A stretch of 64,000 nucleotides of DNA from Norana najaformis (lineage: Eukaryota; Annelida; Clitellata; Crassiclitellata; Hormogastridae). The stretch is from contig OZ029914.1 of NCBI GenBank assembly GCA_964023275.1, positions 44,354,437-44,418,436 on the forward strand. The letters are read 5' to 3'. The position numbers were made by a program, and so were the translations under genes. Below, one piece after another: positions 35,075 to 47,214 of this stretch (the stretch's first letter is position 1; the number at the start of each line of letters is the position of its first letter). The notes beneath the pieces are model-generated. The model had not been told where the DNA came from and made no database searches. It worked only from the letters and a program-made list of their open reading frames with translations.

Positions 35075-35458
35075 ATTAAGCATTTGTTCATCCACTTATT
35101 CATATGTATGACCATCCGTCCGTCTGTCCATTCATCCGTTCCCCATCCATCCAATTCCATGCTCTCTCACCCACCCATCCATTCATCCGTTCCCCATCCA
35201 TCCAATTCCATCCTCTCTCACCCACCCATCCATTCATCCGTTCCCCATCCACCCAATCACACGCCCTCTCACCAATCCACCTACCAACCCATCCATCCAC
35301 CCACCCATCCATCCACCCATGCACCCATCCATTCACCTGTCCATTCATCTATTCCACATCCATGCAATCCCAAGCCCTCTCACCAACCCATCCACCCACC
35401 CATCCATCCATCCACCCACCCACTCATCCATCCACCCACCTACCCACCCTTAATCAAA
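35075..35458. repeat. CCAT array with 51-63 bp higher-order units
   Basis: CATCCATC-type tetranucleotides carry longer repeated blocks (CCCATCCATTCATCCGTTCC, CCATCCAATTCCAT, CTCTCTCACC). The His/Pro/Ser-rich frames are artefacts. Confidence 0.95.
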
Positions 35459-36054
35459 GTCCTATCCGCTGCATCCGAGAGACCAAACAGCATAATAGAA
35501 TTACGAAGAGGAGGAGAGGCGGGCAAACCTGATCCCAAAACGGCTTCAAAAAGTCAAGCATTCGTAAGCAGACAAACACAAGACACCAGCAAAACAATTT
35601 CAAATTCCCGTAAACAGCCATAAATCCCAAGAACGGCCGGAAGAGACCAGAAAACGAAAAACAAGTCACTCATCCAACCCCACAACATCAAGTGCAGGAC
35701 CCATTAACGGCTTTTACAACAGCAACTCGCTAAAGCCCGCAAACTGAAAGCCACTCGGATGAATGCTTCATAGCGCCATAAAGTAACACGTTTATTGTCT
35801 CGCAAACAATCAAGCTGCCCCCCTCCCACAAGCGATAAATGCCAAATGCAGGCGGGAATCTGCCTCATCAACACAATGCCTCGTACTTCAAAACACAACA
35901 TCTGCTAAGTGCAGACGTTCCAGAAATGCAGTGGCTACGATCCTTAGATGCACTCTTAAAGGCTCTTACAGCGATCCACGAAACGGCCGCATAAACAGAA
36001 TAAAGTTATTAGAATTATAATAGTCATTATGACAATTATATTATTGTGATAATT

Positions 36055-36300
36055 ATTACCTCCATGATGATTAAGATGACAATGATGATGATGATGTTGA
36101 TGATGGTGGTGACGATGATTATGATGATGATGATGATGGTGATGGTGGTGACGATGATTATGATGATGAAGTTGAAGGCAATGATCAAGACGATAATGAA
36201 GGTAACAATGAGGATGGCTAAGTAGATGATGAAGGCAATGACAATAAAAGCAATGACGATGATGATGAAGATGATGACGATGATGATAACGACGACTACA
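36055..36300. repeat. GATGAT-rich microsatellite
   Basis: An imperfect array of GAT, GAC and GGT triplets, with a duplicated block (GTGGTGACGATGATTATGAT) at about 36105 and 36145. Confidence 0.9.
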
Positions 36301-36419
36301 ACCACAATGACAATAATACAAATCCTAACAAAACCAACTGTGAGACTATCTTCCATCAACATTGGCAGCCGAAGTTGTAAGCACTGTAGCAAATATAGAT
36401 TGTTGCAAGATCAATATTT

Positions 36420-36690
36420 ACACAAGTATAGACAAGTCTACACACATATACATACACACACATAATTACATACACTAAATATACATTCATGCACGCATAT
36501 ACATAAACATATATGCATATATATATACACATAATTATATACACTAAATATACATATACACACATCCATAAATATACATGCATATATATACATATATATA
36601 CATATGCACATATAATTATATACACTAAATATACATATACACATGCATATATATATATAAACACACACACACATATATATATATATAAGG
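36420..36690. repeat. TA/CA compound repeat with about 70-bp unit
   Basis: TATATACACATAATTATATA, then CACTAAATATACAT, recurs three or four times, ending in CA and TA runs. Tyr/Ile-rich frames here are artefacts. Confidence 0.9.
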
Positions 36691-36989
36691 GGTGGTTGAT
36701 CCTGAGCGTGATGTGGGAATAGAAATCGGACACTATCGACTTAAACTCGAGTTACGATGACGAAAAACAGAAAGCGATCGAGATAACGATCAGCAGATCT
36801 TTGTCGATTGCTGGTCGCCCTTCGAGAGAGACCAAGAACTGGGCCGACCCAGTGGACAACCGCTCCTTGGATCAACAACCACACGAGTCCACCACGTTGT
36901 TCTCGCCTTGTCGTAGGTCAGTGGCTACCCAAAGGTCAGTATGAACAACATCATCATCATTTCACCACCGCTATGACGGGAGGGGGTGA

Positions 36990-37283
36990 TGAAATGGTGA
37001 TGATGATGATTGAAGCAGTTGTGTTGAAGTAGTAGTTGTTGTTGATAATGATGATGATTGAAGCAGTCATGATGATCGAAGCAACACTGACAAACGAGGC
37101 AGTGGTGATGATCAAAGCTGTTGATGTCCCACAGCTTTGATCATCACCACTGCCTCGTTTGTCAATGTTGCTTCGATCATTATGACTGCTTTGATCATCA
37201 TCATCATCATTATCAACAACAATACTACTACTTCAACCAACACAACTGCTTCAATCATCACCACTGCTTCAATCATCATCACT
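36990..37283. repeat. long inverted repeat (foldback)
   Basis: The left arm (about 36990-37121) and right arm (37131-37283) are imperfect reverse complements with a 9-base spacer. The innermost 40 bp (GTGATGATCAAAGCTGT against ACAGCTTTGATCATCAC and beyond) are nearly perfect. Small indels lie further out. The arms include GATGATGATTGAAGCAG and ACAAACGAGGCAGTGG blocks, so this is more than simple GAT repeat. Confidence 0.9.
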
Positions 37284-37637
37284 CCCACAATTGTAAGCAC
37301 TGGTAACACTGTTCAGGCTAACAAGTAGCAGCTTCAAGAACTACTTAGAAAAATAGATAAAAATGTTAATCGAGATTACATTACACTACATACATCACTG
37401 AGATAGCTCATCAACATGATTATTGGATTTCGACCTGTCTTCTCCAAATGACTATGATTTCTTTATTACGTCTGCACTTGGCATCATGCACAAGGAATCA
37501 ATAGACAGCACTTCAAATGTGTAACTAATACATTCAATTAAACAGATTAACATTAATTAACATTAAGATTACTTAATTAGATAGACAAGAAAAAAACAAT
37601 CCCAGTTATTATTTTATTATTCCAACTGATCACGTAT

Positions 37638-37946
37638 TTGAAACATCCACTGTATCTCTCTTCTCAGGTCATCAGCTGCAAATCTTCTTCGGTAAACAAC
37701 GAAAAATTTGTCCCAAAGAAATCCATTACCATGCAGCACGTAACAAAAACAACGAAGCTACACAACGAATGTTCCTATATCGTTCGCACGCAGCACAAAC
37801 AGCACCCGACAAACAAACCCACACATGCATTCAACGCCAGCAAACACGACAAAACTGGTCACGGAATTGAATGGACTTTTTTCACTAACGGCACAATTGC
37901 CTGTGTAGGGCAGTTATGTGTACCAGGGGACTTTTTTACGCATTGA
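37638..37946 (+). other. unassigned 102-codon open frame
   Basis: The frame reads into HDKTGHGIEWTFFTNGTI and ends ACVGQLCVPGDFF. I recognise no domain. There is an acceptor-like TCTCTTCTCAG near its start. Codon content is not obviously repetitive, unlike its surroundings, but there is no independent support for expression. Confidence 0.25.
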
Positions 37947-38104
37947 TTATCGAAGACACGTTGAAAACAACGCAGAAAACAGGATTGAAAACAACACAGT
38001 GACTACGAGCGACATCGGCTCAACAAGTATTAGACACATTCAGGCAATATCGTGCAATGAACCCCAGGAATTCGGTCATAAGCAGCTTAAAACTTATGGT
38101 CATA

Positions 38105-38375
38105 AACAGCTTATAACTTAATGGCCTCATTAGCTGCATCGGTAACGCGTTCGTAAAGGTGACTCTGAGCGCGAGGATGCCGGTTCATTCTCTGGTCGTG
38201 GCTTTCAGAGACTTTCCATCTCAGGCTTAGGACGGTCCGTATAAGGGGACCTTAAACGGCGTGGCACCAATCCAAACGGGAAGCAGTGGTGAAGGATCTC
38301 ACCCGATTAATTCACTCAAAAATGGGCAGGGTCGAGGCCATACGGTCGCTATAGAAATTGTATAAATTTGCATTT
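38105..38375 (+). mobile_element. family-A SINE, most complete copy
   Basis: A tRNA-like head (ATTAGCTGCATCGGTAACGC; B box CCGGTTCATTCTC) is followed by the family-A body: GGACGGTCCGTATAAGGGGA, CGTGGCACCAATCCAAACGG, GGTCGAGGCCATACGGTCGC, TATAGAAATTGTATAAATTT. This fixes the orientation of the other copies. Confidence 0.75.
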
Positions 38376-38689
38376 ACAACAGATTAATGTGGGAGGAAGC
38401 TGTTCAGTGGAAATGCAGGAGAGTAAAACTTGCAACAAGGCGATGCCTAATCTCCACGATGAATACAGTCAAAACCTGTAATCGGATGAAATTAAGTAAA
38501 GTTTTCTTTAAGAGTATTTTATATTTACAAGTGGAATCTTGAGAATCTCGGATCTTTGTTACGCTGTTACCAGTTGACCAAATCAGTGACCAGTTAGCAA
38601 ACGATTCCAGGCAGACTGATCAAACCAAATGATTGCTCAAACGACTTATAACGGCAGGATGGCTGGCGGCCAGCGTGTGTTTGCAGCTG

Positions 38690-39012
38690 GATGAGTGAGC
38701 GAATGAATGAGTGGGTGTGTGTGTTTAGTGAGTTTAGTGAGTGAGTTTAGTGAGGGAGCGAGTTTCGTGAGTGAGTTTAGTGAGTGAGGGAGTTTAGTGG
38801 GTGAGAAACTTTAGTCAGTTTAGTGAGTGGGTTTAGTGAATTTAGTGAGTGAGTGACTAGTCAGTTTAGTGAGTTTAGTGAGTGAGTTTAGTGAGTGAGA
38901 GACTTTAGTGAGTGACTTTAGTTAGAGAGCGAATTAGTTAGTTAGTGAGCGAATGAGTGAGTTGGTTATTTGAGTGAATAGTAAGTAGAGTGATTGAGTT
39001 GATGAGTAAGTG
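38690..39012. repeat. GTGA/TTTAGTGAG repeat
   Basis: A degenerate array of GAGT and TTTAGTGAGTGAG units. Confidence 0.9.
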
Positions 39013-39794
39013 AGCTCATCTTTAACGCATAACAAGTTCAACAGATAACCAAATAAACTCAGTGGGCACAGGCAAATCTGGAGGATACATCCACACCTTC
39101 AAGCAGCCTCTCCCCAAACTGGCTATCTAGGGTGACGGACGTCTACTAAACTTATAGAGCAGAACAATTAAAAGGTCATCACGAATCCTGGAAAACTAAA
39201 AAAAAGTTATCAAAAAGAGCCACCTGTTTTATTTAACCTCTCACTGCTGCTGTAACTCGTCTACCGCGAAAAAGGATGGCGAGCCGAGTAGTGTCGTGAT
39301 ATTCCACCGAGGGTCACCGACCGAATACACCATAACTTGACTGAGCTAGCCAGCATCTTTCAACAACATCAGTAACAACGCTTCATACGCACCCATCTAC
39401 GCCGTCCACTGCTTACGCCCAAGAAAATTCCACGCCGCCCACGGCGTCACTTGGTCCCAGTATTTCCACCGATGGGTCCTCTTTGTTTACTCTGCCTATC
39501 ATGGCGTGGGAGGAAGCAGGTCAAAATGCCGCATCTTCCCGTCAACTGCGAACACACAGCTGCGCAATTCTCCCCCCCCTTAGCCCGCGGCGCATCGGGC
39601 TCCGCCTACTACGAAGTTAGCGCAGCCCAATGTTGTTGACTTCCAACCAGCTGCTGTCGTCCGCCGCCCACATTCGCCAAGGTCAAGTCACGTGCTTGGC
39701 ATAATTTGCATAGTTTCGACTGGTCAGAGGGTTTTCTGGGTCTTGAAACACCCACTGCGCCGCAGTACGCGGGACCCCCAACTGCCAGAAGTAA

Positions 39795-39895
39795 ATTCCT
39801 CGGTAAATGGCACCGTATGGCCTCAACTTATTTTTCAATGAATTGATCGGATGAGGTCCTTCTGCGCCGCTGCCCGTTTGAAGTGTCCGATAAAT
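39795..39895 (-). mobile_element. family-A SINE-like fragment
   Basis: It contains CACCGTATGGCCTCAACTTA, TTTTTCAATGAATTGATC and GCTGCCCGTTTGAAG on the + strand, the reverse complement of the family-A body. Confidence 0.65.
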
Positions 39896-40039
39896 TGCTG
39901 TGCATATTATTATTTACTAATTATGTTAATACTGTTTGTTGATTCTGGGGCGCAATGATTTGTGACTCGTTAGTTCGACGATGACGACGATGATGATGAC
40001 GATGATGATGATGATGACAAAGAACTGTGGTGATGAGGA

Positions 40040-40262
40040 TGCTCCTGTTGCTGATGGCGATCTGTGTCTGTCTTGGTTCTATGACTGTCTGTCTCTCTGG
40101 GTTTGTGTTTGTCTGTGTCAGTTGGTCTGTCCGTCTGCCTGTCTGTCTGTCTCTAGAGTTGGTCTTGTTGTGTGTCTGTCTGTCTGTCCCTGTGTCTGTG
40201 TGTGTCTGTCTATGTGTGTCTCTGTGTGTCTGTCCGTGTCTGTCTGTCTGTCTGAGTCTGCC
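40040..40262. repeat. TCTG tetranucleotide array
   Basis: Imperfect TCTG/TGTG array. The Cys/Leu/Ser/Val-rich and Thr/Asp/Arg-rich open frames on the two strands come from the repeat. Confidence 0.95.
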
Positions 40263-40429
40263 CTCCGTAGAAGCAGCCACAAGACAGCAGGAGAACAGAA
40301 AACAATTAACTGCCATTAAAATGACATCTTGTTTAGCAAAGACAAAGTTTGGGAGGTTCTTAAAAGGTGCTATATAATACCCAGTACATACAAGCAAAGT
40401 CGACCATACCAGAACGAACTGACTATCGG

Positions 40430-40690
40430 TCTAGAATCAAAGACGATCCCACACAATACAATAGCAGCCAAGAAAACAGAATTAAAGACACAAGCACAAT
40501 GCCATAAAAAATAACAGAATCAAAGACAATAGCTGCCAAGATAACAGAATTAAAGACAGACAAGCCAACACCACACAAGACAACAGAATCAAAGACAATA
40601 CCACACAAGACAATAACATTAAAGACAAAAGCCAATACCATACAAGAGAACAGAATCAAAGACAATACCACACAAGAGAACAGACAGACG
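40430..40690. repeat. about 40-bp minisatellite
   Basis: Six or so copies of a unit contain AACAGAAT(C/T)AAAGACA and AATACCACACAAGA. Confidence 0.85.
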
Positions 40691-40954
40691 TTAATGTTAT
40701 TAATTTCATATTCATACTGTGTCCTTTATGAACCGCAGTTCTGCCGTGCAGACACACAGGCAGACAGTGGTCGCACGCGCTGTGCTCGCCAGATTGCTTT
40801 ATTATCACTCGGGATGTTTTCTAAACAAAACCCCAATGTGTAGGAAGCCAGTGCAAAGACGTCAATGTCCGATGTGTCATCGAATCTGGGAACTAAAACC
40901 ACCGACCGATCGACCAGAGGATTTAGAAACCAGATTTAATCTAAGCAGCTCTAG

Positions 40955-41235
40955 GTATGTATGCAAATGTATGCATGTTTTTCTATGTGTGGATGTTTTC
41001 TGCATTTATGTATGTATGAATGTTTATATATGCGTGCGTTGATGTACATGTATGTATGTATGGTCAAGTGCGTAGGTATGTGTGTGCATGTATGTGTGCA
41101 TTGATGTGTGTATGTATTTTCATATGCATGTGTAGTTATGTGAGTGCCAGTAAGTGTATGTATGCATGTATATATGTAAGTATTTGTGTATGTGTGTATT
41201 TATGTATGCATGTATATGTTTATATAACTCACAAC
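40955..41235. repeat. GTAT tetranucleotide array (first block)
   Basis: Imperfect GTAT/GCAT/GTGT array. Tyr/Met/Cys/Val-rich frames are artefacts. Confidence 0.9.
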
Positions 41236-41417
41236 AATATTTCACTAGAAATATTCGTACAGCGGCTTAAGACGTATTAGTAGCACCTTGCTTTCGCTGT
41301 CTGACTGCTGTGACCTACTATGCCTATAATTCCTCATTCAGCCGATGGACATGTGATGCGTTATCAAATGCATTACGTACTATTTATATCTGAATGTGGG
41401 TAAGTCTTTATTTTTTA

Positions 41418-41610
41418 GGTATGTATGTATGTATGTATTTAGGTATGTATTTATGTATGTATGTATCTAAGTATGTATTTATGCATGTATATATGTATGT
41501 ATGTATGCATTCATGTAAGTGTGCATGTGTGTAGGTATGTATGTATGTGTATGTATGTATATATTTATGTATGTATGTATGAACGTATGTATGTATGTAT
41601 ATATGTACCT
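41418..41610. repeat. GTAT tetranucleotide array (second block)
   Basis: The same motif as the block 180 bp to the left, cleaner here. The two probably descend from one array split by about 180 bp of other sequence. Confidence 0.9.
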
Positions 41611-42169
41611 GGACCTCAATATAGTGCCTTCCGAGAATCTCGTGGTCATAACTCGGCCGAAATTCTCTGACCGCTTCTGACTGGAGACAACATCATTAAC
41701 GACCAACGGAATCCCACACCTTTACCCCTCCCCGCCACCCTCTGGCTTACTGACATGCATCTCAGGGTCAGAAGGTCACCAGCCGGTAACCAAGAGTATC
41801 CCGGTCTGCCTACCCCACCTCTGACCTTGTTTATCTGTACCATGGGGGTTGTAAAGTAACAAGACGCCTTCAGACAGTCAGTCAGACGGGGCTAAATTGA
41901 AATAAATAAATAAATTAATATTCACGAAGGTCACCAGGGTCGATCTCACGCCACCCCTCCACGACACCTGAACTCCTTTGAAGAGCTGGCGTTCTTCGTT
42001 CTTCGAGACAACAACACTGCATCAATCATCGGAAATAAAGACTTCAAAATGTGCAGGAATTTAATGTCTCCGAAACATCAATCATTCTCCTCTTAAAAAT
42101 AGGTAAACATCGTCACTGTCATCGCCATTGCATAAACAGGCCACAATAGACATCATCTTCCTCTTTGCC

Positions 42170-42330
42170 AGTGTAGTGTCATCATCACGACCACAACCAC
42201 CTCGATCACCACCACATCATTTGCCACCACCACAACCACCACTATCCCGCCCACTCCGGCCACCCCCACTCCGACCACCTCCACCACCCCCAACCTGACC
42301 ACCATCGTGACCACCACCACCACAACCACC
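42170..42330. repeat. ACC-rich microsatellite
   Basis: CCACCACAACCACC-type triplets. A C homopolymer lies at about 42426-42439. Confidence 0.9.
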
Positions 42331-42639
42331 CCCCCAGGATTTGAACTACAAAAACGCAGCCAGCAGAACACACTCTCAGCCACACCAAAACAGTCCTTCC
42401 CCAATTCGGCATACCCTTGCTAACGCCCCCCCCCCCCCAAACCGCCCTGGATACCCGGAGCCTCATTTGCCAAACACGCAGCCTCCATGACCTCTGACAC
42501 AATCCGGCATACCAGTCCAGGATACCATCACCAGCCGCCGCCGCTCGCCACGCCATCTGTCGACCAACCCATAAACTTAAAGAATCATTTCAGACGCCAA
42601 GCTGACACCATCCCCATTGAGTAACTTCAGCATATGAAC

Positions 42640-42730
42640 GGTGGTGGGGTGGCACAGTGGCGTATTGTGTTCACTTTCACCTCTGCGTCTACTGTTCGAC
42701 TCCAATCTAATGACCATAAGTAATGCATTG
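42640..42730 (+). mobile_element. tRNA-derived SINE head
   Basis: A box GGTGGCACAGTGGCGTATTG and B box CTGTTCGACTCC, spaced as in a tRNA gene. A related A box (GTGTGGCACAGTGGCTAA) is at about 1142-1160. Confidence 0.6.
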
Positions 42731-43389
42731 TTAACACGTCATATGTCCACCGACTGTGCGAGGAATCCTAGGCATGGACAAATATAAACAAGAGACACGT
42801 GACACAGCAAAGAAAGAAAGACGCACAGCCACAAAGGCAGATACACAGAATGATACTCAAACATAATTGGAAACACAGCACAGATACACACATATATACA
42901 TATTCATGTATACTGTGTTGTGTGTGCGCGAGCGCGTGTCTGAATAATAAGAACAGTAATAATAAAGGGGCATAAAATATGCGTTCCGATTCACACACAT
43001 TCACAGAAAGCTGATTAGTTTCGGTAGAATGGTGCTATATAAATTAACAGTTACAAATTACAATACACACATATACCAAACCTACTCACATACATTTTTC
43101 AGAAGTACAAAATTACCTTACCAACGATTCATAAATTTACACAAGAGTAAAGTAAAGTGTATTCATCATAATACACAAGCTACCAATTGATCGTCACTTC
43201 GAGTGAAGCCATATCCAAAAATCGTAATCCTTTGCAACAGACTGGTTGAAATCCCAAAAACTGAAACCCATTGTAACTAGCATGGAAATGTTGTTCCATC
43301 ATTGGATTACTATTGTCATGTTTGTGCTTCAGCCAAAAATTCCTCACCATTCATTCCTCTGAGGATCAATATTAATTGAGGCCTATAAC

Positions 43390-43640
43390 ACAGCTGAGCG
43401 ATTTTCCCCAGAGAAGAAAAATGTTTGGAAATTTCTGTTGTGCCTGCACCCCCTAAGGGACTCATAACACCTCTCCCTCACCACCTGATCATCCCACTGG
43501 CAGTGTACAGTCAGTGTACTCATTATAGAGGGCGCCAGCGGAGCCAAAATCTTGCAACAAATTTCTGCCCTGGTTGGGATTTGAACCACTGACCTTTTGA
43601 TTAAAAGTCCACCACGCTTACCACTAGACTATCGCTCACC
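43390..43640 (-). mobile_element. tRNA-derived SINE
   Basis: On the - strand: A box GATAGTCTAGTGGTAAGCG, an anticodon-like ACTTTTAATC (Lys-like TTT) and B box GTGGTTCAAATCCC. A body ends near GGCGCCCTCTATAATGAGTA. The acceptor stem does not pair, so this is a SINE, not a working tRNA gene. Related pieces are at about 24955 and 53790. Confidence 0.75.
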
Positions 43641-43663
43641 TACTGATGTAGGCATAAAATAAA

Positions 43664-43821
43664 TGATTACTTTAGTAATTGTAATTAATAACTTCTATCG
43701 TGCCGATGTCTAATGTTCGAAGCAGCAACCGATGGCGCACCAAAGCCAAACTGCAATCAGATGACTTTACTTCATCGGCACGATAGAAGTTATTAATTAC
43801 AATTACAATTACAAAAGTAAT
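43664..43821. repeat. 44-bp inverted repeat, 64-bp spacer
   Basis: 43664-43707 and 43772-43821 are reverse complements except for one extra AATTAC and one mismatch. The arms contain CTTCTATCGTGCCGATG, and the spacer holds CGAAGCAGCAACCGATGG. The arms look like two family-D repeat tails meeting head to head. Confidence 0.9.
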
Positions 43822-44609
43822 CACTTGCAGTGTGTTTTCGTGGGGTTAGAAAGTGCAGCCGCCCTGGCTTTCGTATGGGATCAGGATTCAGCAATTTCCG
43901 GAGATCAGACCCTGGAGGAAAGCTTACAATTAGGATAACAACCCAACGGCCACATGACCTTCTCAAATGACCTGGAAAACCGTCATCAAACGATATAATT
44001 GGAATGAATCAGGCCATGTGGAGTCTACAGACTCCCGTGATGAGACAACTGACTGACTCACTTATCCACAGCTCCCAGTTCTTGGTGATTTCCACAAAGA
44101 CCCATAAAACAATTAAACCATGAATATGACCAGTAAAAACTAATTCATCTAATTTATTTGTTAATTAAATAATGACAAAGAAATAGCAAATAAACGTAAA
44201 ATAGAACTTAACAGTAATACGAAATACTAAGAAATGACATTTAAGATAAGGCAAATGAATTAAGTTATTAAGTTTAACACCAGACTTTCGTCCTGGTGTG
44301 ACGTCCAACCAAACAATAAAATCATGAAACTTTAATCATCACTAATTCTCTTATCAGACCACTCTTTAGTCATCTCTAAAGTAGCGGGGTTTAAACCAAC
44401 AGACACAAAGATTTCTTTAACCCTTAGGTTCTTGATGCAATGGGTAAACAACTAATATTTGATCAATTCTTAGAAGTCAATCAGGTCTAAACTTTAGACA
44501 CATCACTTCCAACTTGTTTACCCGCTATAGCCTGGCTTCTGGTCTCTCTGACCTAACCGAATTTGACCTGGCTTCTCCAACAGCTTAATATTTTTGACTG
44601 CGATTTTGC

Positions 44610-44685
44610 GTTTAAGCGACCATCGACTGATGCCTTGGGCAGTATGATAACTGCACTATAGAAGTCTTTAGATTATATTAGACTG
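44610..44685 (+). mobile_element. family-D repeat tail
   Basis: CGACCATCGACTGATGCCTT, then CACTATAGAAGTC and TAGATTATATTAGA. Other copies of this short family are at about 5995, 10437, 11690, 23395, 51820 and 60383. Confidence 0.55.
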
Positions 44686-45054
44686 GTTATTACAGTCTTT
44701 TAAGGGCCCTTGTATCACAATTCCAACCACACTCAAATGGAATTATAGAAAAGCAGATCTTCTGACAAAAAAACAATGACTCAAACATGACTCACAAGAG
44801 ATTAAATCCAGTCTGAAGTACAATGCAAACAAGACCAAGCCCTCTGTTTCCCAGTCTAAAAACCCTAATGGTTAAGTGCCTTCAAAATCACATTCGTAAG
44901 AAAGTTTGTCTTCGTTTTACAAAACAGAAGCAGTCACAATGAGGATCTGAGTCACCCTTTTATCTGGGGCTCACGATTCAAATGCCTCGATGAAATTCAC
45001 AATTCATTGTCCAACCAGGAAGCCTCTCAAGCAAAGGAAATGTTGCCCAGTGAA

Positions 45055-45545
45055 GCTCTGATTGTAACAGTCATGCCCAGATTGTAACTTTCATGCTCTG
45101 ATTGTAACAGTCATGCCCAGATTGTAACAGTTATGCCCAGATTGTAACTGTCATGTCCAGATTGTAACTTTCATGCTCTGATTGTAACTTTCATGCTCTG
45201 ATTGTAACAGTCATGCTCTGATTGTAACAGTCATGCCCAGATTGTAACTTTCATGCCCAGATTGTAACAGTCATGCTCTGATTGTAACTGTCATGCCCAG
45301 ACTGTACGTCATGCCCAGATTTGTAACTGTAAACTTAAAATTTCTAAAGTGCCACTTAAAAGGGTTACCAGCTTATTCACAAGTGCTGCGTCAAGTCAGA
45401 GGGGCTGTCCAAAAGATACCATGTCAAGAACCAAGTCCGGTTGCCAGAAGACTACAGAGAGAAGGGGAGAGGAGTTGTTAGAGTGGTTTGCGTTTAAGCT
45501 GAGAGAAATGGGAATGCCCAGATTGTAACAGTCATGCTCAGCTTA
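45055..45545. repeat. 20-bp minisatellite split by a LINE tail
   Basis: About 14 units of TCATGCCCAGATTGTAACAG and the variant CATGCTCTGATTGTAACTTT run from 45055 to 45325. One more unit lies at 45515-45540, beyond the family-B insert at 45328-45512. Confidence 0.95.
45328..45512 (-). mobile_element. LINE 3'-end fragment (family B variant)
   Basis: TTTCTAAAGTGCCACTTAAA, CAGCTTATTCACAAGTGCTG, TACCATGTCAAGAACCAAGT and GTTTAAGCTGAGAGAAATGG on the + strand match the variant copies at 10520, 33690 and 5915. It is inserted inside the 20-bp minisatellite. Confidence 0.8.
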
Positions 45546-45679
45546 GCTCAAAAGACCCCATTTTTCCACAAGGAAACCGAAAAAAGCTGTATTTGACGGA
45601 TCCCAATGCGTCCACGAAAAGGCGTTTTGTTGTTGGGCTAAGTAACCTATACACGTAGCATGTTCTCATTAATTGGAGG

Positions 45680-45760
45680 TATGCTGGCCAAGTGGCTAAC
45701 ATTAGGCTCGTCACCTCTGCAACCCAGGTTCAAATCCTGGGTCCGTCATGGGAAATCAAC
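45680..45760 (+). mobile_element. tRNA-derived SINE head
   Basis: A box TGGCCAAGTGGCTAACATT and a perfect-looking B box (AGGTTCAAATCC) with a CCCAGG/CCTGGG T-stem. Acceptor pairing is absent, so it is not scored as a tRNA gene. Confidence 0.65.
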
Positions 45761-46351
45761 AAAGACTGCATTTTCAAACTACTCATATCCCCGGCAGCCA
45801 TCATCTTCGATACAACTGCCTCTTTGTATCCAGCAACATAGTGCAGCCATAAAATATGTTAAGAGAACAGCATAAATCTGCATGTGATTACTGTATTTTT
45901 CTGGGTTAAACTTAGTCCAGCCTCAACTGGCTTTCTGTTACACAGACGTTACCAGAAGACACAAGATGGAGTCAGATTACAATTCTTTGTCACATACAGA
46001 TAAATAAACTCCTCTTTTCTGTTCTAAACGCAATCTGAAATTTATGTACCAGTCCTTTGGCGCCTCTCAAAATTGACGATCACTTGCAACAAGTCGGGCA
46101 AATATTGATTCTATGTACACACTCTTCTTAGGAACTACGTCATCGTACACCAAACAGCAACACCCACAACCGTAAATACTTCTCCCTGGTGACTGAAAAG
46201 GCAAACTGATAGAAATATGAATCGCCAAATGCACGAAAGCCTCATGTTTGCATTTCATATGTATCGTGTGCATAATGATAACGGTGCTACAAATTTTTCC
46301 AGATCTGATCTTCAACAGATCAATTTGATCACTGCAAGCTCCAGGCCGGTC

Positions 46352-46535
46352 TAGCAATCGTAATCGTAATCCCAAGATTTCTACAGCGCCCAACGAAAGC
46401 CACGTAACGGGGACCAGCTTATTCACATGCGCTCAGTCAAAACAAAATCGATAGACAAAAAGGGTTCGGTTCCAGGTCAAGATCCAAAAGTCAAAGCAGA
46501 GAGACAGCGTGGCAGAACAAGCAAAACAAAGCAGC
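46352..46535 (-). mobile_element. LINE 3'-end fragment (family B)
   Basis: It starts with AATCGTAATCGTAATCCC (the ATTACG tail in reverse), then CAGCGCCCAACGAAAGCC, TCAAAACAAAATCGATAG and GTTCGGTTCCAGGTCAAGAT. Confidence 0.8.
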
Positions 46536-47214
46536 GCGATTGCTAAGCATAGAAAAGAACGTAAAACTTTAAAACTTACCTCAGAGATTCGTATTGGCCC
46601 AACTGCAGATTCAAAGTTGATCCTTTTCGGCAGCTTCAAAGTTGATCCGTGTTTTGGCAGCTTCAAAGTCGATCCTTTCGCAGTTTGAATTTGATCACTT
46701 TTCCAACCACAAGCGCAAATTCTCGCCACGAGTTAGACGTTTATCCCGCGATTGCTGAAAAATCGGAAGACTTTTGCACACTGACTCGAACTGGTCAAAG
46801 AAGTGACACAATCACAGCGAACTTCGGAATGAGACTGTTTTCGATCCGTGGGTTTTTCAAAAACTCTTTCTCACGGAAACGAACCGATATCAAGTCAACA
46901 TCTCGTGCCGTAAAACTTACGATGAACAACAACAACAACAGCAATAAGCGTCCATTTGACAATAGCTCAATATGACTCAAAATCAACAATGTTTTCCGTT
47001 TCTCGCAAAAACAACGACTTATTACAATCGATTTACGCGAATGTCCCCTATTCGTACGCGGTTCACCCTCTATCTCTCAGGGCTAAGGGTCAACCCGGTT
47101 TAATAGGCCAGTCAAAACATCCCAAAACATAGACGTCTTCATATTAGTAATAGAACGGAAAGTCCGCGCAAGCATTGTGTAGGACCCTGAAGAATTAATG
47201 CGCAGACTAAGGGT

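Noticed and set aside
35066..35623. 185-codon His/Pro/Ser-rich frame
   Set aside because: It is translated CCAT microsatellite.
43570..43640. Possible tRNA-Lys gene (- strand)
   Set aside because: A and B boxes and a TTT anticodon-like loop are present, but the acceptor stem does not pair and a SINE body follows.
45685..45755. Possible tRNA gene
   Set aside because: The T-arm is good, but there is no acceptor pairing and it is embedded in repeats; called a SINE head.
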